A DNA stretch of 64,000 nucleotides from JANPIX01 sp031425195 (lineage in GTDB: Bacteria > Pseudomonadota > Alphaproteobacteria > Rhodobacterales > Rhodobacteraceae). Position numbers and translations under genes: made by a program. The stretch lies in contig JANPIX010000018.1 of NCBI GenBank assembly GCA_031425195.1, forward strand, positions 118,706-182,705, given 5' to 3'. The notes beneath the pieces are model-generated. The model made no database searches. It was not told the origin of the DNA and was given only the letters and a program-made list of their open reading frames with translations. Shown here in pieces: positions 34,672 to 42,800 of this stretch. The first letter of the stretch is position 1. The number at the start of each line of letters is the position of its first letter.

Positions 34672-36603
34672 ATGTCAGGCACACGCGACACGATGGAACT
34701 CAAGGAAGAAACGGTTCGCGCCCAGTATGAGGCGGCGCTGAACCTTCTGACCGGGTTTGACCACGCGCCCCGGCTTGGCAAAGTGTTGGTAACGGCACCG
34801 CAGGCCGAACTGTCGCCCGGCATCGGCGCGCGCCCAAGGTTCCGTTCCACGGTGCCCGGAATGGTGACGCGCCCGACGACCCGGCCCGGCGGTGTGCGCC
34901 TGATCGAACGGATCGAGGGGCTGGGCGACGGGCTTGTATCGCCGGTGCAGGCGAATGTCCTGAACGCCTTGCGGCGCGCCACGGCGATTGCATTGGCGAT
35001 GGCCGAAACATTCGCACAGGCGACGCCTTTGGCCGAATTGAAGAAGGCCAATCTGGAGGCGCGGTTGCCTGATCCGCGCAAGGCCGAGTTTTCCGAATTG
35101 CTGGCGGCCGAGGCACTGGTGGTGATGCACGCTTTTGCCAATGCGACGGCCTATCTTCTGTCGCCGCTCATGGGGGCCGATACTGTTGAGGTTGGCACTG
35201 TCGAAGAAGTGTTGACGGACAACGCGCCGCTGGCGATACAAGGCGCGCTTTGGGAGCTTGATCAGGACATCGCGGCACTGGCAAGCGACGATGCGCGGCT
35301 CGTGGCAACGGTGACTGCGTTCTGCGAGGCGCTGATGGAACGGGTTGCCGCGCGTGCCGAAACTGCGCCAAAGGCAGCCCCCTATGCCGGGGCAAGCTGG
35401 CGGATCGAGGCGGACGGTCTGACTCTATCCGGGTTCAAACCGGCGCGGGCGGCCAAGGGCAGCATCCTGACGATGCAGTTTAAGAAGCCAAGCGAAGTCG
35501 TCGGCAACCACATCGCCAAGTATCAGGCGCTGCGCCTGTCGAAAATGCTGATGGCCTATGATTTCGAACGCAAGCTGAACCCGTTTGCCGAACTTGGCGG
35601 GTTCATCTTTACCTTCATGGGCGATGGCAAACCGGGAACGGGGAAAACCACGCTGATCCAGATGATGGCGGGCCTGATCAGCGGGTATTGCACCACGGCG
35701 GGCTATCCCTTCCGATATCAGAATTTCAGCATCGACCAGATCGACAGTTATCAGGGCAAGTCCGGGCAGAACGCCAAGGCGTTCGTTGACGCGATCATCG
35801 ACCCTTCGGTGATTTCGTTTGGCACCATCGACGACATTGATCAGGTGGCGGGAAAACGGGGCGACCGGCAATCGTCGGCGGGTCAACAGGAAGTGACGGC
35901 GGTGTTCATGGGGGCCTTTGCCGGGGCGAATACCGTGGTTCGCGGGAACTGCACCTTTGGCATGTTTTCGAACTTTCCTGAAAACGTCGATGACGCCCTG
36001 CGCCAGCGGGCAGGGGCGCGGTTCCTTGTGGACGGTCCGCAATCGCGCGAAGATTACATCGACATTCTGGCGCTTCTTCTGGGCAAGAACCACGCCATCC
36101 CCCTGGGTGACCATGACCTGTACGCCGCACAGGAAATCCGCAAGGCCGTGGCCGCCAGCTTTGAAGGCCACGGCAGGCCACAGGAAGAAGGTCTGGTCAA
36201 AGTCTGGGATCAGGTGGCGCGGGACAACGGGCCGCTTGATACCATTGCCAAGATCGGCACCTATCTGAAGGCGATCCAGCAGGCAGACGACCGTTTTACC
36301 GGGCGCGCCATCAAGAACATCACCGACGCCGTGAAGGTCCGGGCGATGGACTTCGAATTGCCGGATGAGTGGATGGAAAACCCGGACCTGTTCCTGTTCA
36401 AATCCTATGATGAAAAGCTGGCGATGATCCGCGGCCTGATGCAGCCGATATCGGTGGACATGGTTGTGCAGGAAGTGAACCGCTACGCCGACAGCGAATT
36501 CCGCTATGCCGACAAAAGCGATGAAGTCGCGATTGACGGCATGGTGCGGGATATGGGGCGGATGGAAGAGGCGCGGCGCAGATTCGCGGGGGGGAAGGGG
36601 TGA
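34672..36603 (+). CDS. AAA+ ATPase of unknown role
   Basis: A 643-aa protein. An N-terminal ~290-residue region of unknown fold precedes one AAA+ module: Walker A GDGKPGTGKTT (317-327), a Walker B-like VISFGTIDDID (380-390) where the usual DE is DD, sensor-1-like MFSNFPENVD (431-440) and a candidate arginine finger in ALRQRAGARF (442-451). The C-terminal ~190 residues are mostly helical. Such stand-alone AAA+ proteins usually remodel partners encoded nearby, here the coiled-coil and orphan proteins. Its stop is followed within ten bases by a palindromic repeat pair. Confidence 0.8.
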   Translation: MSGTRDTMELKEETVRAQYEAALNLLTGFDHAPRLGKVLVTAPQAELSPGIGARPRFRSTVPGMVTRPTTRPGGVRLIERIEGLGDGLVSPVQANVLNALRRATAIALAMAETFAQATPLAELKKANLEARLPDPRKAEFSELLAAEALVVMHAFANATAYLLSPLMGADTVEVGTVEEVLTDNAPLAIQGALWELDQDIAALASDDARLVATVTAFCEALMERVAARAETAPKAAPYAGASWRIEADGLTLSGFKPARAAKGSILTMQFKKPSEVVGNHIAKYQALRLSKMLMAYDFERKLNPFAELGGFIFTFMGDGKPGTGKTTLIQMMAGLISGYCTTAGYPFRYQNFSIDQIDSYQGKSGQNAKAFVDAIIDPSVISFGTIDDIDQVAGKRGDRQSSAGQQEVTAVFMGAFAGANTVVRGNCTFGMFSNFPENVDDALRQRAGARFLVDGPQSREDYIDILALLLGKNHAIPLGDHDLYAAQEIRKAVAASFEGHGRPQEEGLVKVWDQVARDNGPLDTIAKIGTYLKAIQQADDRFTGRAIKNITDAVKVRAMDFELPDEWMENPDLFLFKSYDEKLAMIRGLMQPISVDMVVQEVNRYADSEFRYADKSDEVAIDGMVRDMGRMEEARRRFAGGKG

Positions 36604-36610
36604 TGTGGCG

Positions 36611-36744
36611 CGCCCCCCACCCCCGTCCCCTCCCCACCACAGGAGAGGGGGGATGCCCGGTTCCATCGGCCTGCGGCTTTGGACAAACGGGTGAAAGGTC
36701 GCGCTTCCCCTCCCCCTTGTGGGGAGGGGTCAGGGGTGGGGGGC
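36611..36744. repeat. Inverted pair of palindromic GC-rich repeats (REPIN-like), upstream of DUF559 gene
   Basis: Two ~40-base units, at 36611-36652 and 36705-36744, are near reverse complements of each other. The left unit runs C6-A-C5-GT-CCCCTCCCCAC, and the right unit is its mirror ending GGGGAGGGGTCAGGGGTGGGG. Each unit can also fold on itself (CCCCTCCCCAC against GTGGGGAGGGG-type arms). About 52 bases of unique sequence separate them. The pattern is that of REP doublets forming a REPIN. Confidence 0.75.
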
Positions 36745-36763
36745 TTTGCACAATGAACCCCCT

Positions 36764-37117
36764 ATGACCCAGATCGCCCAGCACACCCGCGCAAACGCCA
36801 AACGTCTGCGTGCCAATCCGACCCCGCAGGAACGCATTTTTTGGGCGGCCCTGCGTGATCTGAACCGCGCATTCGGCACCCATTTCCGTCGACAAGCGCC
36901 GATCGGCCCGTTCATCGCCGATTTCGCCGACTATCGGAGGCGTCTCGTCATCGAGGTGGATGGTGGACAGCCTGGCGGCGACGTTGACGCTGCACGGGAT
37001 GCGTTTCTGGTGGCGCAGGGGTTCCGGGTGCTGCGGTTCTGGAATTCTGATGTGGCGGGCAATCTGGATGGGGTGTTGCAGGTGGTGTCAGAGGCAGTTG
37101 GAGTTGTGAATGGTTGA
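36764..37117 (+). CDS. DUF559-domain protein, Vsr/endonuclease-like
   Basis: A 117-aa protein of the DUF559 family, related to the very-short-patch-repair endonuclease fold. Motifs: ANAKRLRANPTPQERIFWAA, THFRRQAPIGPFIADFADYR, LVIEVDGGQPGG (with active-site Asp/Glu residues of the PD-(D/E)xK type) and FRVLRFWNSDV. Start ATG 36764. It is flanked within 20 bases on each side by inverted palindromic repeat pairs and interrupts what looks like one operon, so it reads as an inserted module. Confidence 0.85.
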   Translation: MTQIAQHTRANAKRLRANPTPQERIFWAALRDLNRAFGTHFRRQAPIGPFIADFADYRRRLVIEVDGGQPGGDVDAARDAFLVAQGFRVLRFWNSDVAGNLDGVLQVVSEAVGVVNG

Positions 37118-37131
37118 CAGTGTTCGCTTTG

Positions 37132-37251
37132 GCCCCCTCTCCCTAACCCTCTCCCACAAGGGGAGAGGGAACGCTCTCAACATCGCAGGGCGGTATCGCG
37201 AAACCGGGCTCATTCCCTCTTCCCTTGTGGAAGAGGGTCAGGGAAAAGGGG
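37132..37251. repeat. Inverted pair of palindromic repeats (REPIN-like), downstream of DUF559 gene
   Basis: Two ~40-base units, at 37132-37171 and 37212-37251, are near reverse complements. The left unit has CCCTCTCCCTAACCCTCT, then CCCACAAGGGGAGAGGG; the right unit is the mirror of CCCTGACCCTCTTCCACAAG, then GGAAGAGGG. Both resemble the repeat pair on the other side of the DUF559 gene. The A/G-rich end of the right unit (AAAAGGGG) may serve as the ribosome-binding site of the next small gene. Confidence 0.78.
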
Positions 37252-37261
37252 TTTCAATGAC

Positions 37262-37381
37262 ATGAAGTATCTTGACACCCCTGATGACGTATTCTCCAGC
37301 CTACTTGTCCTCGCCGCCATGTTGGTTTTCCCTATCGCCATGATCGTCATCATATGGCGAAATTTAAAGCGATCTCCATGA
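37262..37381 (+). CDS. 39-aa single-helix membrane peptide
   Basis: A short frame beginning MKYLDTPDDVFSSLL, followed by one strong transmembrane segment (VLAAMLVFPIAMIVIIW) and a basic tail (RNLKRSP). Its TGA overlaps the ATG of the next gene in an ATGA (37378-37381), the coupling used throughout this window, which supports both the peptide and that downstream start. AGGGG lies about ten bases before its ATG, within the repeat element. No homology known to me. Confidence 0.6.
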   Translation: MKYLDTPDDVFSSLLVLAAMLVFPIAMIVIIWRNLKRSP

Positions 37382-38730
37382 AACGCCTCATCGCCGCCGG
37401 CCTCATGTTCGGCAACCTGATCGAAGTCTCCTCCCCGGCCTTGGTCGAACGCTACAACCGTGCGCTCAAGCATCTGACGGGTAAGACAACCGCCCTGACC
37501 GATTTTCACATCGACATTTCAGGCTATTCCCCCGAAGTCGGGGATGAGTTGAAGGATGACCTTTACCTCAACCCCAACGGGGCCAACCGGCAATTCATCC
37601 TGCTGACGACGGCGCAGAAGGATGCGCCACTGCTGAATGCGCAGTTCTCGACAAGCCGGGGCATACTGCGCCAGTTCATCGACAAGAACGAGGCGCAGCT
37701 TTTCGCGCTGACCGCCCGCGATGCGGTGGCGGGGGAGCTTGCGAATTCGGTCTATGCCGTCGATACGCCTGCCAAGCTGTTCGACATCCGCAAGGTGGTG
37801 GTGGAGGCTGACACGATTGGCAACCATGTGCGCGATGCCGGCAAACTGGCGGCCCTGATCGACCGATTTCGCCGTGAACCCGACGGGTGGCGTGATGATG
37901 TGCTGATTGCCGAAATGGCGACACTGGCCAAGACAACCGGCGATATCACTCGCGTGCCGATCAGCCTGCCTGCCATGACGTTCGAACAGGGTAATTTCTG
38001 GACCTCGCATTTCGGCGGCATCTACATCTTTCGCAACGTCCGCCTGCCGGGGGTGATTGCCGCCGAGCCGCTCCGCGGGGTGCCGGTGTCGCCCGTGATG
38101 ACATTCGCCATGCGAAACGAGATTGCGGCGTGGCTGGAGCGGAACGAGCTTGTGGAACCTATCGTGCAGGCGCGCGGCATGGATGCGGCGGCGGTGCTGC
38201 GGCAGAAGATGGATTTCATTCTGGTAGATGCGGCAGATACGCTTGACCTTGACGCGGGGCAGGCCAACCGGGCCGATCTGCGCAAGGTGGCAAACCGGTT
38301 GGGAACGGCCCTGCCTGCGGAATTCGTCGGGCTTGCGGCCCTGCTTGCCTGGGTGGAACGGGCGGGGGACTGGCCTGCCATATCATCCGAACACCCCGCC
38401 TATTTCTACACCCTGCGGTCGCGCCCCCATGCCGACCGCGATCTGGTGAACATGCTTCTGGCCGAACTGGCTCCGCTTGACGTGCGGCAGTTGTTCATCA
38501 CCCACAAGGAACGGTTCTACAAAGCTTATGCCGGCTGGTCCGACCGCAAGCGCCAGTATGTCGTCGATTTTCTGGCGCGCGAATATCAGGTCGACAAACA
38601 GGGCGCGCGCGAAGCGTTGTTCGGGCCCGAACCCCGGATGGATGCGGCCAACAGGCCGGAACCAAAACCCGCCCGCGATCTTGGTACCATGGTCGGACCT
38701 TGGGGCGTCTTGAAAGGACGAGGTCGATGA
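37378..38730 (+). CDS. Protein of unknown function in the AAA+ operon
   Basis: A 450-aa soluble protein starting MKRLIAAGLMFGNLIEVSSP. Features include LTDFHIDISGYSPEVGDELK, GGIYIFRNVRLPGVIAAEPL and DVRQLFITHKERFYKAYAGW. No recognised catalytic motif. It may belong to a family I remember as DUF6638, but I cannot confirm that. The start at 37378 was chosen over an in-frame ATG at 37354 because of the ATGA overlap with the preceding 39-aa peptide. Its stop overlaps the next gene in the same way. Confidence 0.72.
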   Translation: MKRLIAAGLMFGNLIEVSSPALVERYNRALKHLTGKTTALTDFHIDISGYSPEVGDELKDDLYLNPNGANRQFILLTTAQKDAPLLNAQFSTSRGILRQFIDKNEAQLFALTARDAVAGELANSVYAVDTPAKLFDIRKVVVEADTIGNHVRDAGKLAALIDRFRREPDGWRDDVLIAEMATLAKTTGDITRVPISLPAMTFEQGNFWTSHFGGIYIFRNVRLPGVIAAEPLRGVPVSPVMTFAMRNEIAAWLERNELVEPIVQARGMDAAAVLRQKMDFILVDAADTLDLDAGQANRADLRKVANRLGTALPAEFVGLAALLAWVERAGDWPAISSEHPAYFYTLRSRPHADRDLVNMLLAELAPLDVRQLFITHKERFYKAYAGWSDRKRQYVVDFLAREYQVDKQGAREALFGPEPRMDAANRPEPKPARDLGTMVGPWGVLKGRGR

Positions 38731-39017
38731 TCGGAATTCTGCGGCTCGCGCTCTTTGGTTTTGTGGCGCTGACCATTACCTATGTGCTTGTGTCGATCTA
38801 TTCCCGGTCGGTCCGGCGCGAAAAACTGGAAAAGTCCTACGATTCCGGTGAAGCGACGCAGGACATACCGGACGACATCAAGCCTGACCGCGAAAGCTTT
38901 GTCGCGGCGGGGATGGAAGCCTATGAAAAAGGGCTGAAGCGGCGGTTGATCTGGTTGGTCTATGTCGTGCCCACGGTGGCGCTGGCGGCGACGGTCTATC
39001 TTGTGAACTATCAATAA
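38727..39017 (+). CDS. Small two-helix membrane protein
   Basis: A 96-aa protein with transmembrane helices at about residues 3-24 (IGILRLALFGFVALTITYVL) and 73-93 (LIWLVYVVPTVALAATVYLV), joined by a charged cytoplasmic-type segment (REKLEKSYDSGEATQDIPDD). ATG overlaps the previous stop (ATGA). Probable membrane anchor for the operon's products; no family known to me. Confidence 0.75.
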   Translation: MIGILRLALFGFVALTITYVLVSIYSRSVRREKLEKSYDSGEATQDIPDDIKPDRESFVAAGMEAYEKGLKRRLIWLVYVVPTVALAATVYLVNYQ

Positions 39018-39028
39018 GGGGCGATGCG

Positions 39029-39679
39029 ATGTGGCGGAAAATCAAGTGGGGCATCTGGATCGTACTGGCGATCCTGGTGGCATCCTTCCTGCACTACACC
39101 CTGCCGCAGCATGATGTGGTCCGGATCACGAACACCTATAACCGGCTGACGACTGTCGGCGAAAACTGGATGTTCTACGCATCGCCTGATACCGGAACCG
39201 CCGAAGGCACGCAAACCCGCGACATCCGTTTCATCGAAGCGGCGTTCGAAGACGACACGGTGATTGTCTATCGAAACGAAGATACAGGGTGGGTGTGGCC
39301 CCCCTATTTCAAGTATGACAGCAGCAACCTTCAGGCCGAGGCGACCAATCTTGAATCCACGCGTGAGGTGCCAAAGTGGGTGTCGGTCACCCATTACGGT
39401 TGGCGTTTCCCGTTCCTGTCTATCTATCCCAACGCCGTCAGCGTCAAAGTTGTCAGCGGGCCGGACTATTCTGCGTGGAACTGGGTCAGCACCATCATTT
39501 TGATCGCCTTGGCGTTCATTATCTTCATGGTGCGCCGCATGTGGTTGCAGTTCTGGGAACGCGCCGTTGATCCCGCCATCGACGCCGTCGATGCGCGGGC
39601 CGACGCCGCCCGCGACAGTGCGCGTGGCTTTTTCGGGCGGATCGGTGCGTGGATGTCGACCTGGCGCAGAAAGGCCTGA
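39029..39679 (+). CDS. DUF1523-family membrane protein
   Basis: A 216-aa protein with an N-terminal helix (IWIVLAILVASFLHY), a periplasmic beta-rich region (DVVRITNTYNRL; THYGWRFPFLSIYPNAVSV), a second helix (TIILIALAFIIFMVRRMW) and an amphipathic Ala/Asp/Arg-rich tail. This layout and the NTYNR and YGWR motifs match DUF1523, a family I associate with Rhodobacterales. Function unknown. Last gene of the 32.4-39.7 kb set, convergent with pheT. Confidence 0.8.
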   Translation: MWRKIKWGIWIVLAILVASFLHYTLPQHDVVRITNTYNRLTTVGENWMFYASPDTGTAEGTQTRDIRFIEAAFEDDTVIVYRNEDTGWVWPPYFKYDSSNLQAEATNLESTREVPKWVSVTHYGWRFPFLSIYPNAVSVKVVSGPDYSAWNWVSTIILIALAFIIFMVRRMWLQFWERAVDPAIDAVDARADAARDSARGFFGRIGAWMSTWRRKA

Positions 39680-39686
39680 CGCGGCC

Positions 39687-42104
39687 CTAGCCGCGCAGAA
39701 CGCCGCCTGTGGCCTTGGTCACCTTGTCAATGATGCGCGCAGATACTGCGTCAATTTCGGCATCTGTCAGGGTATGATCGGCAGGCTGCAGGCGAACGGT
39801 GATTGCGAGCGATTTCTTGCCCGCACCCATCTGCGCCTCGGCACGGTCGCCGGCAAACTGATCGAACAGACGAACGCCCGCGATCAGCGCCTTGTCGGCA
39901 CCCGCTGCGGCGTTGACGATGACCAATGCCTCGGTCCGCGCATCCACGACAAAGGCAAAATCGCGTTCGACAGCCTGCAGATCGCTGATCGCCAGCGGCG
40001 GGCGCGTCGTTGACCTGATCTTGGGCAAAGGCACGGCGTCGATAGTCACACTCAGCGCCATGGCAGGGCCTTTCACGTCCATCGCGGCCAGAAACTTCGG
40101 GTGAATTTCGCCAAAGGTTGCGAGCACCGTGGGGCCCAGATTGATTGTTCCGGCACGACCGGGGTGGTACCATCCGGGCAGGTTCCGCGTGATCTGCACC
40201 CGCGCGGGCGCACCAAGGGCGGCAAGCACAGCCTCCACATCAGCTTTCACGTCGTAAACATCGACGGGGCGGCGGGACCCGTGCGGATCCCGCATCGCTG
40301 CCGCGCCGACAAGAAGTGCCGTCGCGCGAACGCCTTGTTCGCCGGGTTCCCCCCCATGAAAGACCGGCCCGAGTTCGAACAGGGCCAAATCCATGAACCC
40401 GCGCGACTGATTGCGGCTTGCCGCGCGCAAAAGGCCGGGCAGAAGGTCTGGCCTCAGATGTGACATTTCCGATGAAATGGGGTTTTCGATCCGCACGGCA
40501 TCATCGCCGCCCCCGAACAACGCCGCATCCGCCTTGTCAATGAAACTGTAGGTCACACATTCGTTGTAACCCAGGGCGGCCAGACTGCGCCGCACTGTCT
40601 TTTCGCGCTTTTGCTGCGCCGTCAGAATGGGTTTCGGCACGCCGGGCAGGCGGCGCAGCAACGGGGCACCAACCAGCTTTTGCAGGCTGGCGATCCGGGC
40701 GATTTCCTCGACCAGATCCGCCTCGCCCAGAATGTCGGGCCGCCAGCTGGGCGGCGTTGCGGTGTCGCCGCGCAGGGTAAACCCAAGCGCCGTCAGCGTC
40801 TGGCGCTGCTGCGCCTCCGGTATGTCCATGCCAACGAGGTTGCCCACGCGCGCCGGATCAAAATGATAATGGCGCGTGGTGTCGGGAACGGCCCCGTCCA
40901 GCGCTACCGTGGACGGTGTGCCGCCGCAAAGATCTAGGATCATCTGGGTGGCCAGCGCCAACCCGTCGAGCGTGAAGGCAGGGTCGATGCCGCGTTCAAA
41001 CCGGTAGCGGGCATCCGAATTGATCCGCAACGCGCGGCCTGTGGCGGCAATCGTCAGCGGGTCCCAATAGGCCGATTCCAGAAAGACATCTGTCGTTTCA
41101 GGCGAACAGCCCGACGCCTCGCCCCCCATGATGCCCGCCAGGCTTTCGGGCCCGTGATCGTCCGAAATCAGCATTTGCCCCGCCGCGAAAGCATAGGTCT
41201 TGCCATCCAGCGCCAACAGCGTTTCGCCCCCCGCTGCCGGGTGTATCCGCAGGTTGCCGGCCACTTTGGCCGCATCGAACACGTGGAGCGGCCGGTTCAG
41301 GCCAAAGGTGAAGTAATTGGTAATGTCGACCAGGGCAGAGATCGGACGCAGCCCGATCGCCTTGAGCCGTGCTGCCAGCCAATCCGGCGACGGCCGATTG
41401 GTCACGCCCCGGATCAGGCGACCGGCAAACAGCGGGCAGCCCTTTGCTTTCAGGGCATCGTCGATGGTGACCGTGATCGGGCACGGAAACGCACCCTCGA
41501 TATTCGGGATCGCAAGATCAACCAGCCGCCCCAGCCCGCGCGCCGCAAGATCGCGCGCGATGCCACGCACGCCAAGCGCATCAGGCCGGTTCGCCGTGAT
41601 CTTCACAAAGACCATCGGGTCATTCAGCCCCTTGTAGTCGATGAACCGCGCGCCTAGCGGGGCATCGGCGGGCAGGTCGATAATGCCGTCATGATTGTCC
41701 GACAAGGTCAGTTCACGTTCGGAACACAGCATCCCATTGGATTCAACCCCCCGGATGACGCCCGGCTTCAGATCGACGCCGGTGCCGGGCACATGGGTTC
41801 CCACAGGGGCAAACACACCGACAAGGCCCGTGCGGGCATTGGGCGCGCCGCAGACGACCTGCACCTCTTCCATTCGGCCACCTTGACCATCAGGATAGGT
41901 TTCCACCCGGCACAGGCGAAGCCGGTCGGCATTGGGATGGGGCAGGGCCTCGATCACCCGGCAAATCCGAAAAGCGCCCAGCGTGTCGGCAGGGTTTTCG
42001 ACACCTTCTACCTCGTGCCCCAGATCGGTGAGCGCGTGCAGGATCGTGTCCAGCGACGCGTCGGTTTCAAGGTGATCTTTCAGCCAGGACAGGGTGAATT
42101 TCAT
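39687..42104 (-). CDS. pheT: Phenylalanine--tRNA ligase beta subunit
   Basis: An 805-aa subunit of the alpha2-beta2 synthetase. MKFTLSWLKDHLETDASLDT begins the protein; an EMAP-II-like tRNA-binding domain lies near residues 40-155 (VVCGAPNARTGLVGVFAPVG). B3/4 editing and B5 domains follow, then a degenerate catalytic domain and a C-terminal FDX-ACB domain (PPLAISDLQAVERDFAFVVD). Length and order are standard. Separated from pheS by a small DUF4304-like gene. Confidence 0.96.
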   Translation of the reverse strand: MKFTLSWLKDHLETDASLDTILHALTDLGHEVEGVENPADTLGAFRICRVIEALPHPNADRLRLCRVETYPDGQGGRMEEVQVVCGAPNARTGLVGVFAPVGTHVPGTGVDLKPGVIRGVESNGMLCSERELTLSDNHDGIIDLPADAPLGARFIDYKGLNDPMVFVKITANRPDALGVRGIARDLAARGLGRLVDLAIPNIEGAFPCPITVTIDDALKAKGCPLFAGRLIRGVTNRPSPDWLAARLKAIGLRPISALVDITNYFTFGLNRPLHVFDAAKVAGNLRIHPAAGGETLLALDGKTYAFAAGQMLISDDHGPESLAGIMGGEASGCSPETTDVFLESAYWDPLTIAATGRALRINSDARYRFERGIDPAFTLDGLALATQMILDLCGGTPSTVALDGAVPDTTRHYHFDPARVGNLVGMDIPEAQQRQTLTALGFTLRGDTATPPSWRPDILGEADLVEEIARIASLQKLVGAPLLRRLPGVPKPILTAQQKREKTVRRSLAALGYNECVTYSFIDKADAALFGGGDDAVRIENPISSEMSHLRPDLLPGLLRAASRNQSRGFMDLALFELGPVFHGGEPGEQGVRATALLVGAAAMRDPHGSRRPVDVYDVKADVEAVLAALGAPARVQITRNLPGWYHPGRAGTINLGPTVLATFGEIHPKFLAAMDVKGPAMALSVTIDAVPLPKIRSTTRPPLAISDLQAVERDFAFVVDARTEALVIVNAAAGADKALIAGVRLFDQFAGDRAEAQMGAGKKSLAITVRLQPADHTLTDAEIDAVSARIIDKVTKATGGVLRG

Positions 42105-42174
42105 GGGGGCGCGGGCCTTCGGTGACAGTGCCCTGCGGGATTAGCGCATTGCCCGGAAAAGGGGAAGGGCAGGG

Positions 42175-42642
42175 CTATTGGTCGACATAGTCGGCAAGGG
42201 CGGGCAGCCCCAGATGGTGCGCATCAAGCCAGGGCAGCGCCCGATCTTGCAGAACTTGGAGCAGCGGAGCCAGCACCGCCGCATCGTTGTGCACGTCAAC
42301 ATAGAAGATCAGACCCGGATTGCCCGTTGCATCGAACAGGTTCAGCGGAATGTCGTCATCGTCGTCCCAGACTGTGCCTGACACGTCGATGCCGTCTGCG
42401 GGCAGAAAACGGAGTGTCAGCGTCGCGTCAAAACCGTACCGGCTGCGCTGCAAGTGAAGCGCTGTCTTGCCGCGTTCCGTCTGCCGCGCCCAAGTGGTTC
42501 CGGTGCGGGTATAGCCGAAGTCGGAGGCCAGCGTGTCGATCACTTTGAGGATCACCGCCAACGCTTCCTCGCGTTTTTGCGGAAAGGCAGGGTCGTGCGC
42601 GGCCATGTGCACGCGGACGTCGGGGTCGGGCGTTTCGGTCAC
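42175..42642 (-). CDS. DUF4304-like protein between pheS and pheT
   Basis: A 155-aa soluble protein. DFGYTRTGTTWARQTERGKT, then ALHLQRSRYGFDATLTLRFL, follow the DUF4304 pattern of an aromatic-rich core (W, LQRSR). FYVDVHNDAAVLAPLLQVLQ forms the C-terminal part. Start ATG at 42642. Function unknown; its position inside the pheST pair looks like a local insertion. Confidence 0.7.
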   Translation of the reverse strand: MTETPDPDVRVHMAAHDPAFPQKREEALAVILKVIDTLASDFGYTRTGTTWARQTERGKTALHLQRSRYGFDATLTLRFLPADGIDVSGTVWDDDDDIPLNLFDATGNPGLIFYVDVHNDAAVLAPLLQVLQDRALPWLDAHHLGLPALADYVDQ

Positions 42643-42800
42643 TGGGGCACCTTGGATCAGCTGCGACCCTTATGGCATCGCACCCGCCGCTTGGGAAGGC
42701 GAGAGGGCGACGCAGCAGGCAGGCAGGCGCGGTCAAACCTGACAGTCGCCCGTTTAAACCTTGGGTTTTGTCGTTCGGTTCGCACACGTGACCGAAATCG

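Noticed and set aside
36604..37261. CRISPR array or IS element at the GC-rich repeats
   Set aside because: The units occur as inverted palindromic doublets, not regular direct repeats with spacers, and no transposase or target duplication is seen.
32453..39679. Interpretation as a known phage-defence or type VI/contractile system
   Set aside because: No nuclease effector, tail, sheath or sensor module belongs to the set itself; the DUF559 gene appears inserted with its own repeats.
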